A stretch of 5,181 nt of DNA, taken from NCBI GenBank assembly GCA_034927775.1, contig JAYFPL010000002.1:1-5181 (forward strand), read 5' to 3'. The DNA is from IOR16 sp034927775 (lineage in GTDB: Bacteria; Bacillota; Clostridia; Peptostreptococcales; Anaerovoracaceae). The notes beneath the pieces are model-generated. The model was not told where the DNA came from, did not search any database, and saw only the letters and a program-made list of their open reading frames with translations. Shown piece after piece: positions 1 to 5,181 of this stretch; position 1 is the stretch's first letter, and the number at the start of each line of letters is the position of its first letter. The translations under genes were made by a program, and so were the position numbers.

Positions 1-551
1 TATGCTTGCATTACATCATTTCCCTGTAAACCTTCTTTTAAATCGTTGATTCCTTTTAATCCGGATCCGGAAACTGCTTGATACGTTGAGTAGATGACTC
101 TCTTTAATTTGAATTTATCATCAAGCGGTTTTAATGCAACCATTGCTTGAATCGTAGAACAGTTTGGATTTGCAATGATGCCTTTGTTCCAAGAAATATC
201 CTCCGGATTTACCTCAGGTACAACAAGCGGTACTTCTTTGGCCATTCTCCATGCACTACTGTTATCTACAACGGTTACACCATGGGCAGCTGCAATTGGA
301 GCATATTTTTCACTTGCAGTTCCACCTGCGGAAAACAATGCAATATCAATTGGCTTATCAAAGGAATGCTCATTTAATTCTTCCACAACGTATTCTTTAC
401 CTCTGAAAGTTATTGTTTTTCGTGCGGATTTAGCGGAAGCCATAAGATAAAGGTTCTCGAATGGGAAATCTCTCTCTTCAAGGACCTTTAAAAAAGTACT
501 GCCTACTAGCCCTGTAGCACCTACAACTGCAACATTTGGTTTTTTGTTCAT
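1..551 (-). CDS. asd: Aspartate-semialdehyde dehydrogenase, N-terminal half (3' end beyond window)
   Basis: Cytosolic enzyme that reduces L-aspartyl-4-phosphate to aspartate semialdehyde with NADPH, the branch point to lysine/diaminopimelate, threonine and methionine. Translating the minus strand from the ATG at 551-549 gives about 183 residues with no stop. The protein begins MNKKPNVAVVGATGLVG, the Rossmann nucleotide-binding glycine loop (G11, G14, G17). It continues with the family motif SSAWRM near residues 98-103 and the active-site motif NPNCST, whose nucleophile is Cys131 (codon at 161-159), then YQAVSGSG near residue 160. Family members are usually about 330-365 residues, so roughly half is present. 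The start is fixed by an AGGAGG nine bases upstream and by the usual family N-terminus. It is transcribed divergently from ftsK. No frameshift or missing catalytic residue is seen in the visible part. Identification is confident; only the C-terminal substrate-binding half is unseen. Confidence 0.96.
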   Translation of the reverse strand, partial: MNKKPNVAVVGATGLVGSTFLKVLEERDFPFENLYLMASAKSARKTITFRGKEYVVEELNEHSFDKPIDIALFSAGGTASEKYAPIAAAHGVTVVDNSSAWRMAKEVPLVVPEVNPEDISWNKGIIANPNCSTIQAMVALKPLDDKFKLKRVIYSTYQAVSGSGLKGINDLKEGLQGNDVMQA

Positions 552-560
552 AATCGTTTT

Positions 561-566
561 CCTCCT
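561..566 (-). promoter_or_regulatory. Ribosome binding site of asd
   Basis: On the minus strand this reads AGGAGG, a perfect Shine-Dalgarno core, nine bases before the asd ATG. It supports the chosen start. Confidence 0.9.
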
Positions 567-616
567 ATCATGTATATTCAATATGATTTGAATTGTTAAT
601 ATAATTATATTTTTCC

Positions 617-645
617 ATTATATCTTATTTCAATGGGAATGTTAA
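617..645 (-). promoter_or_regulatory. Putative housekeeping (sigma-A type) promoter of asd
   Basis: Read on the minus strand, TTAACA (645-640, five of six matches to TTGACA) is followed by a 17-base spacer and a perfect TATAAT (622-617). Transcription would start near base 610, giving a leader of about 60 nt before the asd start. That is too short for a lysine riboswitch or T-box, so no RNA-based control is evident. This is inferred from consensus only, and AT-rich DNA yields chance matches, but the spacing and both boxes are good. Confidence 0.7.
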
Positions 646-677
646 TGACTTTTTTTAAGTGCAATAGTTATTTTTTG

Positions 678-706
678 TTAAAAGAAAGAATGTTTTATGA
701 TATAAT
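678..706 (+). promoter_or_regulatory. Putative extended -10 promoter of the ftsK-rimO-pgsA operon
   Basis: A perfect TATAAT (701-706) is preceded by TG one base away (698-699), making an extended -10 element. A weak -35, TTAAAA (678-683, four of six matches), lies 17 bases upstream. Transcription would start near base 713, leaving an unusually long leader of about 145 nt before the ftsK ATG. No better plus-strand promoter was found closer to the gene, although a bare TATAAT at 795-800 lacks a usable -35. This is a consensus-based inference. Confidence 0.65.
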
Positions 707-816
707 ATAAAGTTAGTAACGTAATTACGATAAAATAGGTGGATTGTCTTAATAATTACTAAATAAAAGTAATTTTCGACAAAAAACCGTTTATTATAAT
801 TTTGATTGTATTCGGA

Positions 817-829
817 TTCGAACTTCGAA
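817..829. repeat. Inverted repeat TTCGAA-C-TTCGAA in the ftsK leader
   Basis: Two copies of the 6-base palindrome TTCGAA are separated by a single C, so the element is both a direct and an inverted repeat. It lies 29 bases before the ftsK start, inside the presumed leader. The symmetry suits a dimeric DNA-binding protein. However, it does not match the Firmicute LexA box (CGAAC, four bases, GTTCG) or any other operator I can name. The symmetry is seen directly; any function is speculative. Confidence 0.4.
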
Positions 830-845
830 AATAATCAAAAAGATA

Positions 846-851
846 GAGAGG
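846..851 (+). promoter_or_regulatory. Ribosome binding site of ftsK
   Basis: GAGAGG, within a purine-rich run, ends seven bases before the ATG at 859. It is a moderate Shine-Dalgarno match and supports this start over the next in-frame ATG, codon 48, which lies inside the first membrane segment. Confidence 0.8.
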
Positions 852-858
852 AAATTTC

Positions 859-3381
859 ATGACGGAGCAAAAGAAAAAACCAGGGAGACCACCTGGCAGT
901 AAAAATAAAAAAAGTGGAAAAAGTGGAAAAAGCAAACAGGAAATTGAAAAACTTGCAGTAAAAAAACGATTGCGTGATGAAATATGGTCCATCCTTTTTA
1001 TGGCGATTGGAGCATTTCTTGTTGTTTCATTGCAAACAGAAGCAGCCGGACAATTTGGACATGCCATTAAAGTTTTACTCATGGGTTTTTTAGGAAGTGT
1101 AGCGTATATACTGCCATATTATTTGATTCTATATGCGCTTTTGCTTTTTACAAAAAACACAGCACACATTGGAAAACGATCCACGATATGTGTTACCTTA
1201 ATATTATTATTGTTAACCATACTAAATGCTTCATTGCATTTAAGCGCTGATGGCTCTGAAACGTTTGGACTTCAATTTTTAAAGACTATATTTGATATCG
1301 GAACAGAGAGCGGTGGCGTCTTTGGTATGACGCTTGGGTTTTTCCTGATTACTTTAATTGGTAAAACCGGTTTGTATATTTTCTCGGTAGTTGGGATTGC
1401 GATTTGCATATTATTGGTCTTGGATACACCTCTTTCCCATTATTTAGATGAGTTGAAAATAAAACGTCAAGCAATGATTAAGCAGCGTGAAGAGGAAAAA
1501 GAAGCAGAGGAAGAGGTGCTGCAAGAGGAAGAAGCAATAGCAGTTGCAAAAATTGATACGGCTAATGTTTCTGTAGAGAAAGGCTTGAATACAAAACTTT
1601 CACCTGCTGTTCCAGCACGTATGTCTGTCGGTCAAATGAAGATTATTGATTATATGAAGGATGATGAACTTTTTGAAAAAGGAGAATCAACTTCTTTTGA
1701 GAGCGGAATTGAAGAACCTCGCTTGCAGGAACCGGGTAAAGGATTGGAAGAAATGAGCGAATCATCCCCAGAATTATGCAATCCGGTGATACCTACTAAA
1801 ATAGCAAGTGAAGTTATGGAAGGACCTGTAAAAGGAAATTATGTTCCGCCATTTAAAGAGAAAGAAAAAGAAGTTGAGGAGATACCAGTTTCCATTCCAT
1901 CCTCATCATCTTCAAAATCAGTCGTTTATAAAGAACCACCAATCGATTTGCTGAATAAGGTATCTACAGATAAAAACATTGGTGAAAAGGTAGCATTACA
2001 AGCTAAAGCAGTGAAATTAGAAGAAACCTTACATAATTTTGGAGTGAATGCAAAGGTGCTGCAGGTTACAAAAGGACCGGCGGTCACTCGCTATGAAATA
2101 CAGCCGAATACCGGAGTGAAGGTAAGCAGTATCGTACGTTTGGCAGATGATATTGCTTTAAATTTGGAAGCAAAGAGCATTCGCATGGAAGCACCGATTC
2201 CGGGGAAGGCAGCGGTTGGCATTGAGGTTGAAAATGACCGTGTGAATATGGTTTCGATTCGAGAGATTATTGAATCTGGTGAATTTAAAAAAGCAAAATC
2301 CAAAATAACCTTTTCAGTTGGAAAGGATATTGCTGGAAAAGCAATTGTGGCAGATTTAAAAGGTATGCCTCATATGTTGATTGCAGGATCGACAGGTTCC
2401 GGAAAGAGTGTTTGCATCAATAGTTTAATTGTAAGTATTTTATATAAAGCAAAGCCGGAGGAGGTAAAATTTGTACTGATTGATCCAAAGGTAGTAGAAC
2501 TGAGCAATTATAATGGAATTCCACATCTGTTAATTCCGGTGGTAACCGAGCCGAGTAAAGCAGCTGCTGCATTGAATTGGGCGGTAGCCGAAATGACAGA
2601 CCGTTACAAGAAGTTTGCGGAAGAAGGTGTACGAGATCTGGAGTCCTTTAATAAGAGTGTAAAAGGAAAAGAGGAAGAAGATCGTGTTTTACCGCAGATA
2701 GTCATTATTATTGATGAGTTGGCTGATTTGATGATGGCAGCACCATCTCAAGTGGAAGAAGCTATATGCCGCTTGGCACAAATGGCGCGAGCAGCCGGTA
2801 TGCATTTGATTGTTGCGACACAGAGACCATCCGTAGACATTATTACCGGAGTCATCAAAGCAAATATTCCATCTCGTATTGCATTTGCAGTTTCTTCTCA
2901 GTTTGATTCCAGAACCATTTTGGATATGAGCGGAGCAGAAAAACTGGTAGGTAAAGGAGATATGTTATTTAGTCCAATCGGTATGTCGAAACCAACTCGT
3001 GTACAAGGATGTTTTATTTCAGATAGCGAAGTACATAATGTTATTGAGTTTTTAAAACAAAATGGAGAAGAACCACAATATGCTTCTGATGTATTGCATA
3101 GCATTGAACGAGTAAAAGCGGATGCTCATGAGGAAGATGTGGATGAACTCTTGTCAGATGCCATTGAAACGGTCGTACGTGCAGAGCAAGCTTCGGTTTC
3201 GATGCTGCAGCGTCGCTTCCGTATTGGATATAACCGTGCGGCAAGATTAGTTGATATGATGGAAGCAAGGGGCATTATTGGTCCTGCAGATGGAAGTAGA
3301 CCTCGTAAAGTTTTAATGACTTTAGATGAGTTAATGGGTTTAAATGAAAAAAATGAAGAAGGGAAAGGAACAACTGATTGA
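859..3381 (+). CDS. ftsK: DNA translocase FtsK/SpoIIIE family
   Basis: Membrane-anchored, hexameric ATP-driven DNA pump that moves chromosome termini away from the closing septum; in endospore formers the SpoIIIE paralogue pumps DNA into the forespore. The 840 residues fall in the family's usual range. A basic Lys/Gly-rich tail (1-40) precedes four to five membrane segments (about 43-58, 69-97, 109-127, 153-189). Next come an acidic coiled-coil-like stretch (about 193-230), a low-complexity linker to about 360 with a run of five Ser, and the motor alpha/beta domains (about 370-740). The Walker A is GSTGSGKS at 510-517 and the Walker B IVIIIDE at 614-620. The C-terminal winged-helix gamma domain (about 765-825) has QRRFRIGYNRAARLVD, which reads polar DNA guide sequences. 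It is first gene of the operon and overlaps rimO by 4 nt. FtsK and SpoIIIE cannot be separated by sequence here. The N-terminal tail resembles an AT-hook. Confidence 0.96.
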   Translation: MTEQKKKPGRPPGSKNKKSGKSGKSKQEIEKLAVKKRLRDEIWSILFMAIGAFLVVSLQTEAAGQFGHAIKVLLMGFLGSVAYILPYYLILYALLLFTKNTAHIGKRSTICVTLILLLLTILNASLHLSADGSETFGLQFLKTIFDIGTESGGVFGMTLGFFLITLIGKTGLYIFSVVGIAICILLVLDTPLSHYLDELKIKRQAMIKQREEEKEAEEEVLQEEEAIAVAKIDTANVSVEKGLNTKLSPAVPARMSVGQMKIIDYMKDDELFEKGESTSFESGIEEPRLQEPGKGLEEMSESSPELCNPVIPTKIASEVMEGPVKGNYVPPFKEKEKEVEEIPVSIPSSSSSKSVVYKEPPIDLLNKVSTDKNIGEKVALQAKAVKLEETLHNFGVNAKVLQVTKGPAVTRYEIQPNTGVKVSSIVRLADDIALNLEAKSIRMEAPIPGKAAVGIEVENDRVNMVSIREIIESGEFKKAKSKITFSVGKDIAGKAIVADLKGMPHMLIAGSTGSGKSVCINSLIVSILYKAKPEEVKFVLIDPKVVELSNYNGIPHLLIPVVTEPSKAAAALNWAVAEMTDRYKKFAEEGVRDLESFNKSVKGKEEEDRVLPQIVIIIDELADLMMAAPSQVEEAICRLAQMARAAGMHLIVATQRPSVDIITGVIKANIPSRIAFAVSSQFDSRTILDMSGAEKLVGKGDMLFSPIGMSKPTRVQGCFISDSEVHNVIEFLKQNGEEPQYASDVLHSIERVKADAHEEDVDELLSDAIETVVRAEQASVSMLQRRFRIGYNRAARLVDMMEARGIIGPADGSRPRKVLMTLDELMGLNEKNEEGKGTTD
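909..932 (+). repeat. Short 9-base tandem repeat in the 5' end of ftsK
   Basis: AAAAAGTGG occurs twice in tandem (909-917, 918-926), followed by a partial third copy AAAAAG (927-932). It encodes the KSG-KSG-KS stretch of the basic N-terminal tail. The unit is a multiple of three, so gain or loss of a copy would keep the frame and change only the tail length. Confidence 0.75.
3364..3369 (+). promoter_or_regulatory. Ribosome binding site of rimO, inside the end of ftsK
   Basis: AAAGGA lies eight bases before the TTG at 3378, within a purine-rich run in the last codons of ftsK. It decides in favour of the TTG start, because no ATG lies between it and the conserved RimO N-terminus. Confidence 0.75.
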
Positions 3382-4700
3382 AGATATTTATTGAAACGCT
3401 TGGATGCGAAAAAAATACGGCAGATTCTGAGAGCGTTGCTGGAATTTTGGAACGTACGGGTCATGAGATTGTATCATCACCGATACAGGCAGAAGTCATT
3501 ATGGTTAATCCGTGCGGTTTTATAAATGAGGCAACGGAGGAGTCCATTGATCGTATTTTTGACATGGCAGAATATAAGAGGAACGGCGGTATCTTAATTG
3601 TTTCCGGATGTTTGAGTCAACGATACGGAGAAGAATTGTATGAACAGATGCCAGAAGTAGACATATTCTTAGGAGTCAATGATTATCAAAATCTGCCTCA
3701 GATTCTGGAACAGCATAAAAATGGAAAAAGGGAAAAGCATATTAATACGTATGAGAAGGCCTATATGGAACTTGGAAAGCGGAAGCGAACCAATCCATCA
3801 TACAGCGCTTACTTAAAAATAGCAGAAGGCTGTGATAATGTATGTGCTTATTGTATTATTCCTGCCATTCGCGGCAGATATCGAAGCCGAAAAAAAGAAG
3901 ACATTTTAGCAGAAGCAAGAGAACTTTCAGAAAATGGATGTAAGGAATTAATTTTAATTGCCCAGGATGTTACGGCATATGGGAAAGACCTTTACGGAGA
4001 GTATTGTTTGCCGGACTTGGTCAATGCACTTTGTGAGATTGAGCAGTTGCATTGGATAAGGCTCATGTATTGTTATGAAGATCGTATCACGGATGAATTG
4101 ATTGCAGCTATGGCAAATCAAGAAAAGGTATGTCATTATATCGACATTCCGATACAGCATGGAAGCGATGTCATCTTAAAAAGTATGAATCGACATTCCA
4201 CGAGAGCATCTATTACCAATACGATTCATCGTTTGCGCGAGGCAATTCCAGATATCCATATTCGTACAACAATGATTACGGGGTTTCCGGGAGAACGAAA
4301 AGCGGAATTTGAAGAATTGGTTGAGTTTATAAACGAAATGCGCTTTGAACGGTTGGGAGTATTTTCCTATTCTAAGGAAGATGGGACTGCAGCGGCCTCT
4401 ATGAAAGGTCAGGTTCGTGAAGAAACAAAATTAAAAAGAAAAGATCTGATTATGTCTATGCAGCGTGAGATTTCCTTAGAATGTAATCGGCAGCACATTG
4501 GACAAACGCTTGAAGTACTAGTAGTGGATAGAGAAGAGGATGGCACTTATATCGGAAGGAGTGCTTATGACGCACCGGAAATCGATAATGAGGTAATCTT
4601 TACTGCTCAAGGTGAGTATGAACCAGGCACTTTTTTACAAGTAAAAATTACAGATGCTTTTGATTATGATTTAATTGGAGAAGCGGAGGAAGAAAAATGA
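3378..4700 (+). CDS. rimO: Ribosomal protein S12 methylthiotransferase RimO (radical SAM)
   Basis: RimO is a cytosolic radical-SAM enzyme with two 4Fe-4S clusters that adds a methylthio group to the beta-carbon of a conserved aspartate in ribosomal protein S12. The 440 residues match the family length. The N-terminal domain carries cluster ligands Cys10 (ETLGCEKN), Cys46 (NPCGFI) and Cys78 (SGCLS). The radical-SAM core has CDNVCAYC (Cys152, Cys156, Cys159) followed by IIPAIRGRYRSR. A C-terminal TRAM domain (about 373-437) contains SAYDAPEIDNEV, which favours RimO over the tRNA enzymes MiaB and MtaB. The start is TTG, overlapping the ftsK stop as TTGA, and puts KIFIETLGC directly after the initiator as is usual in the family. 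Pro45 replaces the Thr normally found before the second cluster Cys. It sits between ftsK and pgsA, overlapping both by 4 nt, so it is presumably co-transcribed and translationally coupled. Confidence 0.95.
   Translation: MKIFIETLGCEKNTADSESVAGILERTGHEIVSSPIQAEVIMVNPCGFINEATEESIDRIFDMAEYKRNGGILIVSGCLSQRYGEELYEQMPEVDIFLGVNDYQNLPQILEQHKNGKREKHINTYEKAYMELGKRKRTNPSYSAYLKIAEGCDNVCAYCIIPAIRGRYRSRKKEDILAEARELSENGCKELILIAQDVTAYGKDLYGEYCLPDLVNALCEIEQLHWIRLMYCYEDRITDELIAAMANQEKVCHYIDIPIQHGSDVILKSMNRHSTRASITNTIHRLREAIPDIHIRTTMITGFPGERKAEFEELVEFINEMRFERLGVFSYSKEDGTAAASMKGQVREETKLKRKDLIMSMQREISLECNRQHIGQTLEVLVVDREEDGTYIGRSAYDAPEIDNEVIFTAQGEYEPGTFLQVKITDAFDYDLIGEAEEEK
4685..4690 (+). promoter_or_regulatory. 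Ribosome binding site of pgsA, inside the end of rimO
   Basis: GGAGGA, a strong Shine-Dalgarno match, ends six bases before the ATG at 4697. It lies in the Glu-rich last codons of rimO and supports independent or coupled initiation at the ATGA overlap. Confidence 0.85.
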
Positions 4701-5181
4701 ATTTACCTAATAAATTAACAATGTTAAGAATGCTATTAATTCCTGTATTTATTATTACTTTAATGACAGGCTATTCATTTATTGCATGCGGCATTTTTAT
4801 TGTGGCCTCTTTAACCGATGCTTTGGATGGACACATCGCAAGAAAATACAATTTGGTTACTAATTTTGGCAAGATCATGGATCCTTTAGCAGATAAGCTT
4901 TTGGTGGTTTCTGCACTATCTTGCTTGGTTGAATTGGGACAGGTTGCAAGCTGGATGCTTATCGTAATTTTAGCCAGAGAATTTGCAATTACAAGTTTAC
5001 GCGCCGTGGCAGCAGGAGATGGCATTGTCATTGCTGCAGCAAATTCCGGAAAATTAAAAACAATTTTACAAATGTTAGCTATTATATTATTGCTGTTGCA
5101 AAATTATCCATTTGCATTGTTTACATCTGTACGTGTGGATGTCATTGTATTATGGGCAGCAGTTTTTATGACCATTTATTC
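4697..5181 (+). CDS. pgsA: CDP-diacylglycerol-glycerol-3-phosphate 3-phosphatidyltransferase (3' end beyond window)
   Basis: Integral membrane enzyme that joins CDP-diacylglycerol and glycerol-3-phosphate to form phosphatidylglycerophosphate, the committed step to phosphatidylglycerol and cardiolipin. The frame is open to the window edge, giving 161 codons of a family that is usually about 180-200 residues. The N-terminus MNLPNKLTMLRMLLIP is typical. The CDP-alcohol phosphotransferase signature DxxDGxxAR-x8-GxxxDxxxD is complete, with Asp41, Asp44, Gly45, Ala48, Arg49, Gly58, Asp62 and Asp66. Hydrophobic membrane segments lie at about 12-38, 68-80, 84-101, 119-132 and 146 onward. ILAREFAITSLR (about 90-101) is also characteristic of PgsA rather than of phosphatidylserine synthase. 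The ATG overlaps the rimO stop as ATGA, so it is the third gene of the operon. All catalytic residues are intact. Confidence 0.93.
   Translation, partial: MNLPNKLTMLRMLLIPVFIITLMTGYSFIACGIFIVASLTDALDGHIARKYNLVTNFGKIMDPLADKLLVVSALSCLVELGQVASWMLIVILAREFAITSLRAVAAGDGIVIAAANSGKLKTILQMLAIILLLLQNYPFALFTSVRVDVIVLWAAVFMTIY

Larger units (their letters stand above)
552..858. other. Divergent intergenic region between asd and ftsK
   Basis: These 307 bases carry no credible gene. They are very AT-rich and contain the asd promoter and ribosome binding site on the minus strand, the ftsK promoter on the plus strand, and the ftsK leader with small palindromes at 712-720, 720-729 and 817-829. A weak hairpin is also possible: AATTACT (754-760) pairs with AGTAATT (768-774) around a 7-base loop. 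It has only one G-C pair, too weak to call a terminator. No riboswitch fold, tRNA or small ORF with a convincing ribosome binding site was recognised. Confidence 0.8.

Noticed and set aside
147..450. Plus-strand open frames of 76 and 91 codons opposite asd
   Set aside because: They lie wholly antisense to the well-supported asd reading frame and show no recognisable domain; they are shadows.
567..616. Lysine riboswitch or T-box in the asd leader
   Set aside because: The predicted leader is only about 60 nt, with no stem framework, T-box sequence or terminator.
754..776. Stem-loop followed by T residues as a terminator or attenuator
   Set aside because: The 7-bp stem has a single G-C pair and the T-run is only a few bases, so it is too weak to support termination.
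795..800. Second plus-strand TATAAT as a proximal ftsK promoter
   Set aside because: No reasonable -35 lies 16-18 bases upstream and there is no TG extension; AT-rich DNA makes a lone TATAAT unsurprising.
759..1082. Minus-strand 107-codon open frame across the ftsK leader and start
   Set aside because: It overlaps the conserved start of ftsK, and its hydrophobic and Pro/Phe-rich composition is what the complement of the Lys/Gly-rich tail would give.
3356..3363. AAGAAGGG as an FtsK/SpoIIIE guide sequence (B. subtilis SRS, GAGAAGGG)
   Set aside because: It matches seven of eight bases, but it is a single occurrence in a purine-rich ribosome-binding region, so chance is the simpler explanation.
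4771..5031. Minus-strand 86-codon open frame opposite pgsA
   Set aside because: The plus strand encodes the complete CDP-alcohol phosphotransferase signature here, so this is a shadow frame.

Overview
The window looks like an ordinary chromosomal housekeeping region from an AT-rich, low-GC Gram-positive bacterium, most likely a Clostridia-type Firmicute. This rests on AT-rich intergenic DNA and codon choice, strong AGGAGG-like ribosome binding sites, consensus-like housekeeping promoters, and the gene order ftsK-rimO-pgsA, which is familiar from Firmicutes (often followed by cinA/recA). Genus or species cannot be assigned from the sequence alone.

Layout: bases 1-551 (minus strand) hold the first ~183 codons of asd, aspartate-semialdehyde dehydrogenase; its 3' half lies beyond the left edge. 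Bases 552-858 are a divergent, very AT-rich intergenic region with a near-consensus minus-strand promoter for asd and an extended -10 promoter for ftsK. It also has an unusually long (~145 nt) ftsK leader with three small palindromes. Bases 859-3381 (plus) encode a full-length FtsK/SpoIIIE DNA translocase (840 aa). Bases 3378-4700 (plus) encode RimO, the radical-SAM methylthiotransferase for ribosomal protein S12 (440 aa, TTG start). Bases 4697-5181 (plus) encode most of PgsA, phosphatidylglycerophosphate synthase, cut by the right edge.

The three plus-strand genes form a tight operon: each junction is a 4-nt stop/start overlap (TTGA, then ATGA), with a Shine-Dalgarno sequence inside the upstream gene, which suggests translational coupling. 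The products act in chromosome segregation at the septum, ribosome modification and phospholipid synthesis. They share no pathway; they look like a conserved growth-linked cluster. asd supplies the branch point of the aspartate family (lysine/diaminopimelate, threonine, methionine) and is transcribed away from the operon.

I found no mobile element, CRISPR array, tRNA, rRNA, recognisable riboswitch or intrinsic terminator, and no evidence for an undescribed system. The points most worth a second look are an AT-hook-like basic motif at the extreme N-terminus of FtsK, the palindromes in the ftsK leader, the back-to-back promoters, and a Pro replacing the usual Thr next to a cluster-ligating Cys in RimO.
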